Positions 45,139 to 53,260 of a stretch of 64,000 nt of DNA are shown piece after piece. Source of the DNA: Butyrivibrio sp. (lineage in GTDB: Bacteria > Bacillota > Clostridia > Lachnospirales > Lachnospiraceae). The stretch's first letter is position 1. Each line of letters starts with the position of its first letter. A program made the position numbers and the translations under genes. The notes under the pieces are model-generated. The model was given only the letters and a program-made list of their open reading frames with translations. It searched no databases and was not told where the DNA came from. The stretch lies in contig JAEEXE010000008.1 in NCBI GenBank assembly GCA_016291375.1, positions 1 through 64,000 on the forward strand, given 5' to 3'.

Positions 45139-45501
45139 TTAGGCCAGCTCGCTCTTTTCAATAAGCTTACCGTCTCTCCAGATTCTTTCAAGATCGTAGA
45201 AAAGTCGATTCTCTTTGTCGAATACATGAACAATAATATCGCCAAAATCAAGAAGAATCCAGTTTCCGGCATCATAACCTTCTACATTTTTGGTCATATA
45301 TCCTGCTCTTCCGAGCATCTCCTGCACATTATCAGCAAGAGCCTGAACTTGATTGATATTGGTTCCGCTAGCTATTACAAAGTAATCTGCAATTGTGGAA
45401 ATACTGCTAATATCAATGGTATGAACATCCTCTCCTTTTCTGTCTTCGAGAGCATCTATGGCAATAGCGGCCATTTTCTTAGAAATATCAATATCTGACA
45501 T
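45139..45501 (-). CDS. rsfS: Ribosomal silencing factor RsfS
   Basis: A 120-residue DUF143 protein that binds ribosomal protein L14 and blocks subunit joining in starved cells. Characteristic segments are ALEDRKGEDVHTIDIS, DYFVIASGTNINQVQALAD and EGYDAGNWILLDFGDIIVHVF. ATG at 45501 is chosen (GAGGTGACT upstream); the open frame extends to 45546. It is the last gene of the nadD-yqeK-rsfS run, a widely conserved trio. Confidence 0.95.
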   Translation of the reverse strand: MSDIDISKKMAAIAIDALEDRKGEDVHTIDISSISTIADYFVIASGTNINQVQALADNVQEMLGRAGYMTKNVEGYDAGNWILLDFGDIIVHVFDKENRLFYDLERIWRDGKLIEKSELA

Positions 45502-45511
45502 AGTCACCTCT

Positions 45512-46093
45512 TTATTTGTAGTACTTTTTATAAAAAAGATATGCATCCATAGTGGAATTATCTATCTCTTTTCCGATTGTCTGTAAGTATATCACCGAAT
45601 CATGAAGTATATGAGCAAGACATCTGTCTATATCAGTAAATGCTTCTTTTCTGATGATATCCATTCCTTCCAGAGGTTTTCTTCCGGGTTCAATAAAATC
45701 AGCTATATAGATAATCTTTTCAAGCATAGACATGTCTTCTTTGCCTGTTGTATGCCATCTTATAGCATTTAAAATTTCGGTATCATATACATCATATTGC
45801 GTTCTGGCCAGATACATTCCAACTTTGGCATGTAAAAGTGAATGATTCTTTTTTTCTGTATCAGAAAGAGCTATATCATTCTTTTTACATAGTTCAATCT
45901 GATCTTCATGAGACATACATTTGGCACAGTCATGTAGAAGTCCTGCTATAAGTGCTTTATCTACATCTTCATTAAAAGCCATGGCCATGCTGGTTGCTGT
46001 ATATGCAACTCCGAGCGTATGGGTAAATCTATCGGGCTTAAGTTCTTTTTCCAGTGTTTTGCGTATCTTCTGAACAGTTTCTAATGCTATCAT
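45512..46093 (-). CDS. yqeK: YqeK family HD-domain hydrolase (Ap4A hydrolase)
   Basis: A 193-residue HD-superfamily phosphohydrolase. The metal motif includes RFTHTLGV, LLHDCAKCM (the HD pair) and RWHTTGKEDMSMLEKIIYIADFIEPGR. Characterised YqeK proteins split diadenosine tetraphosphate symmetrically into two ADP. The ATG at 46093 overlaps the nadD stop codon (ATGA), with AAAGGGG nine bases upstream, so translation is coupled to nadD. Confidence 0.93.
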   Translation of the reverse strand: MIALETVQKIRKTLEKELKPDRFTHTLGVAYTATSMAMAFNEDVDKALIAGLLHDCAKCMSHEDQIELCKKNDIALSDTEKKNHSLLHAKVGMYLARTQYDVYDTEILNAIRWHTTGKEDMSMLEKIIYIADFIEPGRKPLEGMDIIRKEAFTDIDRCLAHILHDSVIYLQTIGKEIDNSTMDAYLFYKKYYK

Positions 46094-46698
46094 TTGTATA
46101 GCCCCTTTATGCATATGTATTCTATACACTCATCGGGAAGCATATACCTTATAGATCTTCCCATTCTGACCTTCTGGCGAATATCAGTTGCGGAAATATC
46201 TACTCTGTTAAATGCAAGAAGTCTAATATCGGCGCCATACACTTTGGCTAGTTCTCTTCTCTTTTTATCAAGCGCAGGAAGATCATCGTCTTCTCTGATT
46301 GCAGCAAGAATAATACAGGATTGTAAGAGCTCTTTGCACTTATACCATGATTCGATCCCAATTACTGAATCACCGCCAAGAATGAGATATAGCTCATCGC
46401 CGGGATACATGTTCTTTAGCTCTTCGATGGTATTGTATGTATATGTGCCACCTTCTTTATCAATCTCAATTCTGGAGCATGTAAAAAATGGATTATCTTC
46501 TATTGCCATCTGTACCATCTGATATCTTGTATCACCGTCAGAAATCTCGGTTCTGTTTTTGAGATGAGCAAGATTCCCGGGGATATAAATAACTCTGTCC
46601 AAAGAAAACTGCTCTCTTGCAGCCTCTCCCAACAATAGATGTCCGTTATGAATTGGATCGAATGTACCGCCTAATATACCAATTTTCCTGCATTCCAT
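46090..46698 (-). CDS. nadD: Nicotinate-nucleotide adenylyltransferase
   Basis: A 202-residue nucleotidyltransferase that makes deamido-NAD from NaMN and ATP. The HxGH motif is in GGTFDPIHNGHLLLGE (residues about 9-24) and the second signature in SATDIRQKVRMGRSIRYMLPD. Length is normal. Neighbours yhbY upstream and yqeK downstream are the usual clostridial order. Confidence 0.95.
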   Translation of the reverse strand: MECRKIGILGGTFDPIHNGHLLLGEAAREQFSLDRVIYIPGNLAHLKNRTEISDGDTRYQMVQMAIEDNPFFTCSRIEIDKEGGTYTYNTIEELKNMYPGDELYLILGGDSVIGIESWYKCKELLQSCIILAAIREDDDLPALDKKRRELAKVYGADIRLLAFNRVDISATDIRQKVRMGRSIRYMLPDECIEYICIKGLYK

Positions 46699-46734
46699 AA
46701 TTATGCCTCCTAATGGTATAGAAATAAGTATTTA

Positions 46735-47049
46735 TTACGCATTAACTTTCTTTGCTTTTGGAAGAACAATCTTAGGTTCATCTTTAAAAGGCTTGTAAAG
46801 AACAAATTTTCTTCCGATTACCTGAATGAGTTCAGAACGTGTTCTTTCGGAAACCATGATAGCTACATTGGTAACATCTTCTACGCAGTTCTTAAGAACA
46901 GTGATCTTAACCAGCTCATGAGTATTAAAAGTCTCAGCTATAGCGTCTGTGATCTCAGGTGTTACGGTAGCTTTACCTATCTGAAATACAGGTTCAAGCT
47001 CAGAAGCCAGGCTCTTAAGATAAGCGCGTTGTTTACTTGTAAGGTTCAT
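46735..47049 (-). CDS. yhbY: YhbY family ribosome assembly RNA-binding protein
   Basis: A 104-residue CRM-domain protein that associates with pre-50S particles. The family signature TSKQRAYLKSLASELEP opens it, and the GKA (in FQIGKATVT) and IGRKFVLYK segments fit the CRM fold. It starts one base after obg stops, with its ribosome site inside the end of obg, so expression is coupled to that other 50S assembly factor. Confidence 0.93.
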   Translation of the reverse strand: MNLTSKQRAYLKSLASELEPVFQIGKATVTPEITDAIAETFNTHELVKITVLKNCVEDVTNVAIMVSERTRSELIQVIGRKFVLYKPFKDEPKIVLPKAKKVNA

Positions 47050-48390
47050 TTATATATCTTCCTCTTCATCTTCTACCGGCTGTGTGTCGGCATTTCTATA
47101 ATATTCAAAGCTGTAACCGTACATTCTTACGGTATCGCCTTCGTTAATATGCAACTTTTCGAGTTCGTCCAAAATACCGTTATCTGCAAGGAATTTCTGG
47201 AAGAAAGCAAATCCTTTTTCTGATTCAAGGTTGGTATAACCGAGCATCTTCTCAATCTTAGGTCCTTCAATAACGTATTCTTGAGCGTCGGAATCATATT
47301 CAACAGTAAATGCTTCATCCTGTTCACGACTCATTTCTTCAGGGAAGAATTCCTGTTCAAATACGATTTTCTCTTTAGGCATCTCAGATATCGTCTTACT
47401 TACATAGTATAACAATTCTTTTATGCCTTTTCCAGTAAGGGTTGAGGTAGCAAAGACTTTAACGCCCATGGGCTCGTACTTTTCGCGTATCTTATTAATG
47501 ATATCAGCATTTTCACCATCAGGAAGCATATCGATCTTGTTGGCAGCAATAACCTGAGGTCTTTTGGAAATATCTGCATTGTATTTGGCAAGCTCAGAGT
47601 TAATGGCTTCTATATCCTCGATAGGGTCTCTTCCTTCAGTTGAAGCAGCATCAACAACATGAATCATCATGCGTGTACGCTCGATGTGACGTAAAAATTC
47701 GTGTCCAAGTCCAGCACCATCTGCAGCACCTTCTATAAGACCGGGGATATCAGCAACTACAAATCCTTTGGCATCACTAAGATCTACAACTCCAAGCATA
47801 GGAGAAAGAGTTGTAAAGTGATAGTTGGCAATCTTGGGCTTAGCATTTGAAACCTTGGATAAAAATGTTGACTTACCAACATTCGGGAAACCAACAAGTC
47901 CTACATCGGCTATGACCTTAAGCTCAAGAAGAACTTCAAGGGTAATTGAAGGCTGTCCGGGCTGAGCATATTTTGGTGCCTGCATTGTTGATGTGGCATA
48001 ATGCATATTGCCGTTTCCACCTCGACCACCCTTTAAGATGATCGCTTCCTTGTTATCGCCGCTCATATCAGCAATTACTTTTCCTGTAACTGCCTCTTTG
48101 ATAACTGTTCCCTCAGGAACTTTTATATAAAGATCCTCGCCATTTTTGCCATGGCAACGTCTCTTGTTTCCATCCTGACCGTTTTCTGCTTTATATTTTC
48201 CGCCGTAATGAAAATCAGCAAGTGTATTAAGGCCCTCGTCTACGACAAAGATTATATCTCCGCCTTTTCCACCGTCACCGCCGTCCGGGCCGCCGTTAGG
48301 TACATATTTCTCTCGTCTGAAAGAAACGTGTCCGTCGCCGCCTTTTCCGCTTTGTATAAAGATTTTGGCTTTATCTACGAATACAGGCAT
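47050..48390 (-). CDS. obgE: GTPase Obg
   Basis: A 446-residue essential GTPase in 50S assembly and stress signalling. The glycine-rich Obg domain (about 1-158) has SGKGGDGHVSFRREK and GGKGGDIIF; the G domain has GFPNVGKST (G1), DIPGLIEGA (G3) and NKID (G4); an OCT domain (about 350-430) and a short acidic tail follow. ATG at 48390 is preferred (MPVFVDKAKIF, the usual start); the open frame continues to 48429. It lies directly downstream of rpmA, as in most Firmicutes. Confidence 0.96.
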   Translation of the reverse strand: MPVFVDKAKIFIQSGKGGDGHVSFRREKYVPNGGPDGGDGGKGGDIIFVVDEGLNTLADFHYGGKYKAENGQDGNKRRCHGKNGEDLYIKVPEGTVIKEAVTGKVIADMSGDNKEAIILKGGRGGNGNMHYATSTMQAPKYAQPGQPSITLEVLLELKVIADVGLVGFPNVGKSTFLSKVSNAKPKIANYHFTTLSPMLGVVDLSDAKGFVVADIPGLIEGAADGAGLGHEFLRHIERTRMMIHVVDAASTEGRDPIEDIEAINSELAKYNADISKRPQVIAANKIDMLPDGENADIINKIREKYEPMGVKVFATSTLTGKGIKELLYYVSKTISEMPKEKIVFEQEFFPEEMSREQDEAFTVEYDSDAQEYVIEGPKIEKMLGYTNLESEKGFAFFQKFLADNGILDELEKLHINEGDTVRMYGYSFEYYRNADTQPVEDEEEDI

Positions 48391-48452
48391 CTTCTTACCT
48401 TTCTTTGTGAAAAAATGGGCTCCAAACATTAAGTTTGAAGCCCGTTTAATAA

Positions 48453-48740
48453 TTACTTATTCTCTACAGGATGAACGCTAGCCTGCTTTTTATCTCTGCC
48501 CTTGCGCTCAAATCTAAGAACACCATCAACAAGTGCAAACAATGTATCATCTTTACCGATTCCTACATTAACACCGGGATGAATGTGTGTTCCGCGCTGT
48601 CTGTATAAAATATTACCGGCCTTTACGAATTGTCCGTCAGCTCTTTTTGCTCCAAGTCTCTTGGATTCTGAATCTCTACCGTTCTTGGTTGATCCAACAC
48701 CCTTCTTATGAGCAAAAAATTGAAGGTTCATATTCAACAT
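48453..48740 (-). CDS. rpmA: Ribosomal protein L27 with cleavable N-terminus
   Basis: A 95-residue 50S protein whose N-terminal arm reaches the peptidyl transferase centre. It begins [14 protein letters not shown]: the first nine residues are the Firmicutes-type extension removed by Prp between Phe9 and Ala10, leaving the normal [15 protein letters not shown] start. The protease is encoded immediately upstream. GGAGGG inside the end of prp serves as its ribosome site. Confidence 0.97.
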   Translation of the reverse strand: MLNMNLQFFAHKKGVGSTKNGRDSESKRLGAKRADGQFVKAGNILYRQRGTHIHPGVNVGIGKDDTLFALVDGVLRFERKGRDKKQASVHPVENK

Positions 48741-48743
48741 GAC

Positions 48744-49073
48744 TTATTCCCTCCTAAATTTAATGTTCAAAAATTTCTTACCGTACTGCCTAGAAATGCT
48801 TTCTATTCCGAGTTCAAAAGACTTAACCAGTAAAGTCGCGTCAGAAGACGGAGAATTTACAAAAGTGAATCGTATAAGTCCTTTATCTTCATCCTGAACA
48901 AGAGTTATCTCATCATCTGTAAGCTCATCAATTGAATTGATGAGGTTAATGGTGAGAACCGATATCGCAGAACAAACAATATCATTGCCGTAATCAGCAA
49001 AACCTGCATGTCCCAAACACTCGATACTCTTATATGAATCTGTGGATGTCTTAGTAATCGTAATATTTGTCAT
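48744..49073 (-). CDS. prp: Ribosomal-processing cysteine protease Prp
   Basis: A 109-residue cysteine protease that removes the N-terminal extension of L27. The catalytic His22 (CLGHAGFAD) and Cys34 (NDIVCSAISVL) are present with the usual 11-residue spacing. The gene sits between rplU and rpmA, the standard rplU-prp-rpmA order of Firmicutes (ysxB in Bacillus). Confidence 0.95.
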   Translation of the reverse strand: MTNITITKTSTDSYKSIECLGHAGFADYGNDIVCSAISVLTINLINSIDELTDDEITLVQDEDKGLIRFTFVNSPSSDATLLVKSFELGIESISRQYGKKFLNIKFRRE

Positions 49074-49093
49074 TGCTTTGGCATGTAAATCAA

Positions 49094-49402
49094 TTACATT
49101 GTGATCTTATCAATCTTAACGAGAGTGAATGGCTGTCTGTGACCGTTCTTCTTGTGATAGCCAGTCTTTCTCTTGTACTTGTAAACAACAACCTTCTTAG
49201 CACGTCCCTGCTCAACAACAGTTGCGCTAACCTTAGCTCCGCTAACTTCGTCAGCAACCTTAAGTGCCTTGTCATCGTTTACTGCGATAACATTATCAAA
49301 TGTTACCTTTTTTCCGGGCTCAACTTCGAGCTTCTCAACTCTGATCTCATCGCCCTCGGAAACTTTGTACTGCTTTCCACCAGTTACAATAATTGCGTAC
49401 AT
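49094..49402 (-). CDS. rplU: Ribosomal protein L21
   Basis: A 102-residue 50S protein. [20 protein letters not shown] is the usual start, and the basic C-terminal [17 protein letters not shown] is the rRNA-binding loop of L21. It is the first gene of rplU-prp-rpmA-obg-yhbY-nadD-yqeK-rsfS and follows a promoter and a structured leader of about 75 bases. Confidence 0.97.
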   Translation of the reverse strand: MYAIIVTGGKQYKVSEGDEIRVEKLEVEPGKKVTFDNVIAVNDDKALKVADEVSGAKVSATVVEQGRAKKVVVYKYKRKTGYHKKNGHRQPFTLVKIDKITM

Positions 49403-49477
49403 AAGTTACCTCCTTCTTCAAAAAAACTCGCTAACTTTGGCGGGAATAATCCACTTAAGCCTAGTTATGCGGCATAC
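49403..49477 (-). promoter_or_regulatory. Putative L21 leader RNA
   Basis: This is the expected 5' leader of the rplU operon. It contains short paired segments and, before the ribosome site, a CGC/GCG hairpin followed by seven T (49422-49428), which resembles an attenuator. L21 operons of Firmicutes often have an autoregulatory leader in this position; I assign it from position and rough structure, not from a covariance match. Confidence 0.5.
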
Positions 49478-49483
49478 CAAGAT

Positions 49484-49512
49484 ATATTAACATTGATGTT
49501 TACTGTTGTCAA
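49484..49512 (-). promoter_or_regulatory. Promoter of the rplU operon inside the end of the RNase E/G gene
   Basis: Minus strand TTGACA (49507-49512) and TAATAT (49484-49489) are exactly 17 bases apart. The -35 lies in the last codons of the upstream gene (encoding Val-Asp-Asn). Confidence 0.85.
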
Positions 49513-50656
49513 CAGCTTTTTCTACATCCTTTAATATTTCTTTTAATGATTTATCGTTTTTATTTCTGATAAGTTCCATTATGCCAAGGCCCGTAATATC
49601 AATAAATGCGGTATGAATCGGATCTTTTTTACATAATTTCGTCATGAGAGCAATAAGTTCACTCTTCTGTTCTTCATCAGTTGTATTTATAAAGTCTATC
49701 AGGATCATACCTGTCAGGTTGCGCAGTCTTATCTGTCGCATGATCTCATAGGCCGCTTCTTTATTGACTTTAGAAGTTATGTCATTACCTTTTATTGCTT
49801 TTCCGGTGTTTACATCAATGGCATTAAAGCTTTCAAGTTGTTCGATAATAAGAAAACCACCGCTCTTTAGCCATACTTTATTTCTGGTTAGTTCTTCAAT
49901 TTTGGAAGTGATTCCGTAAATGCCGGAGTCCTCAATAATATTAGCATCAGAAATACCACGGCTTTTCAGAAAAGCATGAGCTTTTGAAATATGGCTTTCC
50001 ATATCATTGTTATTTACTGAATAAAGAAGCGAGTAGATGGTTCTTGTCCTGGCTTCTTTAAGGATATTGAATAGGATGCTTGCTGTTTCTTTGGCAGAAT
50101 TGAGTAATTCTTTTTCTATATCATTCTCTATTTCAGAAGCTTCAGTCCTGATAATCAGTCCTATATCAGATCCAAATAAATAATCCCTGTTATCATCAAC
50201 AAATGAATTGTAGCCATCTTTAATAAGCTCGGTCAATCGCTCTCTATCTTTGTCAGGGAGTTTTACAGATGAACCGATTCCGGTCTTTCCTAAAGTAATA
50301 ACTGCATATTTGCCGGGAATAGACAAATTTGTAGTAAGCTTGGTCCTCTTAGTCTTAACAGCTTCAGATTCGACCTGAACAAGAACAGTATCACCGTTAT
50401 GTAACTTATCTTCCTCATGAAACTCCTTATTAAGAACACAAGCATGTGTTATGTTTTTGAGAGGAAGGTATCCGACTTTATCTTCTGCATACTTAACAAA
50501 GGCAGCATCAAGATTTTTGACAATGTGATCCACACGGCCAACATATACATTATGAATCTCGCTGTCTCTGACAAAAGATATATACTCCATTTTATTGTCT
50601 ATAAAAGCTGTAACTACGGGAGTATTTTTATATTCAGATATAATAATCTCAGCCAT
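49487..50656 (-). CDS. Ribonuclease E/G family protein, short form
   Basis: A 389-residue endoribonuclease of the RNase E/G family that would cut single-stranded AU-rich RNA. An S1-like domain near the N-terminus (VYVGRVDHIVKNLDAAFVKY) precedes the catalytic core, with metal ligands in IDVNTGKAIKG (about 270) and MILIDFINT (about 315). The protein ends soon after and lacks the CxxC zinc-link motif that tetramerises RNase E and G, so it is shorter than typical RNase G (about 490). It overlaps the preceding gene by eight bases. Confidence 0.88.
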   Translation of the reverse strand: MAEIIISEYKNTPVVTAFIDNKMEYISFVRDSEIHNVYVGRVDHIVKNLDAAFVKYAEDKVGYLPLKNITHACVLNKEFHEEDKLHNGDTVLVQVESEAVKTKRTKLTTNLSIPGKYAVITLGKTGIGSSVKLPDKDRERLTELIKDGYNSFVDDNRDYLFGSDIGLIIRTEASEIENDIEKELLNSAKETASILFNILKEARTRTIYSLLYSVNNNDMESHISKAHAFLKSRGISDANIIEDSGIYGITSKIEELTRNKVWLKSGGFLIIEQLESFNAIDVNTGKAIKGNDITSKVNKEAAYEIMRQIRLRNLTGMILIDFINTTDEEQKSELIALMTKLCKKDPIHTAFIDITGLGIMELIRNKNDKSLKEILKDVEKAVDNSKHQC

Positions 50657-51377
50657 TTAATATGAACCTCGTATTGATATCATCTGTAATGAATGGCTCA
50701 ATATAGTGTACATCGCCTTCTTCACAATACTTATATATATCAATCCTGTGTACTTCCAATGCGTTAGTCTTAATTTCTTTTCCAAGTGATGAAAAGAAAG
50801 CACCAAATAAAAGCGCAGGCTTAAGTGTGGCAGCACTACTCATGCTAAGAAGAAGTTCGACGCTTTCCTCCTCTTTGTTTAGTGAATAATCAAATATAAG
50901 AGGTTTCATGTCGATTTCTTTTTCGCCACTCTTAGTCTTTTTCATGGCAGGAAGTTTATCTTTTGAAAGATACCTCTCAAATTCATCTATCCAATCAAAA
51001 TCAGGCTTTAAACGCTCTCTGAAACGAATTCTGTACTTGGCAGCATAAGCGGCAGTCATTGCCTTTTCTTCCCCTTCGGAAAGTTCTCTGATGGCCAGAA
51101 TTTCAATACCTTCATTCATAACAGTATTTAACCTATTCATAACATCAGATATGCTTATCATAGAGTTAACTGTCATATCCATATATTCGCCATCACTGGT
51201 AGCACCAACGGAAAGAGGTTGCGCAAAAGATATAACCTGATGAGGGCTATAGCCTTCAGAATATTTAATATCTATCTCCGCTCTTCTTATGGCTTTTTGG
51301 AAATAACGCATTACATCCAGATGTCCTATGAACTTAATGGGTCCGTGTTTTGAAAATTTCAGGCGTAATTTATTCAT
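50649..51377 (-). CDS. TIGR03936/DUF2344 radical SAM-associated protein
   Basis: A 242-residue protein of the family that accompanies, or is fused to, the TIGR03960 radical SAM protein. The N-terminus LRLKFSKHGPIKFIGHLDVMRYFQKAIRRA is the family hallmark (quoted in part: KFIGHLDVMRYFQKA), followed by YSEGYSPHQVISFA. The molecular function is unknown, with an RNA-modification link suspected because it is regularly next to RNase E/G and L21. Its start overlaps the upstream radical SAM gene by four bases. Confidence 0.9.
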   Translation of the reverse strand: MNKLRLKFSKHGPIKFIGHLDVMRYFQKAIRRAEIDIKYSEGYSPHQVISFAQPLSVGATSDGEYMDMTVNSMISISDVMNRLNTVMNEGIEILAIRELSEGEEKAMTAAYAAKYRIRFRERLKPDFDWIDEFERYLSKDKLPAMKKTKSGEKEIDMKPLIFDYSLNKEEESVELLLSMSSAATLKPALLFGAFFSSLGKEIKTNALEVHRIDIYKYCEEGDVHYIEPFITDDINTRFILNG

Positions 51378-53251
51378 GCTTTACGCTCCTTCATGCAAAT
51401 ACCAACACCGTAGGAAGCTGCGCCGCATCCAAGGCACTGTTGTCTGCAATTGCTGGATTTTTTACCGGAAAGAGCTGTCTTCCATTCACGTAAAAGAAAT
51501 GCTTTAGTGACACCGGGGCATAATATATCCCAAGGGAAGATTTCGTCTTCTTCTCGTATTCTGGTTGTATAAAAGAACGGATCAACACCGCATTCTTTGA
51601 ATGTATCCATCCATACATCAAATTTAAAATATTCTCCCCAGGCGTCAAAAATACAACCCTTTTTATATGCTTTAAGGATAACTTCATTGAGTCGTCTGTC
51701 ACCTCTTGCAAGCACACCTTCCATCATACTTGCATCAGCCTCATGCCAGTTATATTTGATATGTTTCTGGTTGAGCTGTGACATGATACCCTTACGGGTT
51801 TTATTGGCTTTTTCAAGGAACTCCTCTTTGGTATTCATGGGAGCCCACTGGAAAGGTGTGAAGGGCTTTGGCACAAAGAAAGAAGTGCTGGCAACTATAT
51901 CGATAGTCCTGCCGTTTCTCTTTTCTTTGGGAACAGTTTCAAAGTACTCAACTGCTACTTTATTGGCAATATCACCTATTCCGAGGATATCCTCATCGGT
52001 TTCAGTTGGAAGGCCAAGCATAAAGTATAGCTTAACTTTATTCCATCCGCCAAGAAACGCCTCATGAGAGCCGTGAAGTATATCTTCTTCAGTAAGACCT
52101 TTATTTATAACATCTCGCATTCTCTGAGTTCCGGCTTCAGGTGCAAAGGTAAGACTGCTCTTTTTTACGTCCTGAACCTTACTCATAACATCAAGAGAAA
52201 AAGCATCGATACGAAGTGAAGGTAGTGATATGTTAACCTTCTTTTCATTACAGCTTTTGATCAAAAAGTCAATGAGTTCAGGAAGAGCTGTATAGTCACT
52301 TGAGCTCAAGGAACTAAGGGAAATTTCTTCATATCCCGTGTTATTTAAAGCTTCAATAGCAAGCTCCTTAAGATGCTCAACATCTTTTTCACGAAGCGGC
52401 TTATAAAGCTGTCCTGCCTGGCAGAATCTGCAACCTCTTATACATCCTCGCATGATCTCAAGAACCACTCTGTCTTGAGTAATCTTGATATATGGAACAA
52501 CAGGCTTTGTAGGATAAAATGTCTTATTAAGATCAAGACACATCTCCTTATCAATAACCTTTGGTATATCATCGAATATGGGAAGCATTGAAAGAATCGT
52601 GCCGTCTTCCTTGTACTTTACCTCATAAAAAGCAGGAACATATATTCCTTGAAGCTTAGCGCATTCATGTAAGAAATCAATCCTGGACATGCCATTCTTT
52701 CGAGCTTTTTTATAAATATCAAAAATCTCTCTGTACTTTGTCTCGCCTTCGCCAATATAGAAAATATCAAAAAAGTCAGTAATGGGCTCCGGATTGTATG
52801 TACATGGACCACCACCGATAACGATAGGATCATCCCAGGTTCTGTCTTTAGATAAAAGAGCTATCTTAGAAAGATCAAGAATCTGCAAAATGTTCGTATA
52901 ACACATCTCATATTGGAGCGTGAAGCCAAGAAAATCAAAATCCTTCACAGGATCTTGAGATTCCAACGCAAAAAGAGGAATGTCCTCTTTCCTAAGGACT
53001 TGGTCCATGTCTATCCACGGAGAATAGACACGTTCACACCACACGTCCTCATAGGAATTGAACATTCCATAAAGTATTTGTATGCCCAGATGCGACATAC
53101 CAATCTCGTACACATCGGGGAAACACATTGCAAATCGAATATCTACAGCATTCTTATCTTTGGTAACGCTGTTTACCTCGTTTCCTATGTATCTCTCCGG
53201 CTTCTCTATACTAAGAAGTATGTCATCCGGTAATGCTAAATTGAAATTCAT
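51374..53251 (-). CDS. TIGR03960 B12-binding/radical SAM protein
   Basis: A 625-residue radical SAM enzyme. The N-terminal part resembles a B12-binding fold (MCFPDVYEIGMSHLGIQILY and following); the cluster motif is CIRGCRFCQAG (about residue 273), CxxxCxxC. The C-terminus has more cysteines (CRQQCLGCGAASYGVGIC) that may bind a second cluster. The substrate is unknown. It pairs with the DUF2344 gene and lies nine bases after hisIE, so it may be transcribed from the histidine promoter. Confidence 0.92.
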   Translation of the reverse strand: MNFNLALPDDILLSIEKPERYIGNEVNSVTKDKNAVDIRFAMCFPDVYEIGMSHLGIQILYGMFNSYEDVWCERVYSPWIDMDQVLRKEDIPLFALESQDPVKDFDFLGFTLQYEMCYTNILQILDLSKIALLSKDRTWDDPIVIGGGPCTYNPEPITDFFDIFYIGEGETKYREIFDIYKKARKNGMSRIDFLHECAKLQGIYVPAFYEVKYKEDGTILSMLPIFDDIPKVIDKEMCLDLNKTFYPTKPVVPYIKITQDRVVLEIMRGCIRGCRFCQAGQLYKPLREKDVEHLKELAIEALNNTGYEEISLSSLSSSDYTALPELIDFLIKSCNEKKVNISLPSLRIDAFSLDVMSKVQDVKKSSLTFAPEAGTQRMRDVINKGLTEEDILHGSHEAFLGGWNKVKLYFMLGLPTETDEDILGIGDIANKVAVEYFETVPKEKRNGRTIDIVASTSFFVPKPFTPFQWAPMNTKEEFLEKANKTRKGIMSQLNQKHIKYNWHEADASMMEGVLARGDRRLNEVILKAYKKGCIFDAWGEYFKFDVWMDTFKECGVDPFFYTTRIREEDEIFPWDILCPGVTKAFLLREWKTALSGKKSSNCRQQCLGCGAASYGVGICMKERKA

Positions 53252-53260
53252 ACTGTTTCC

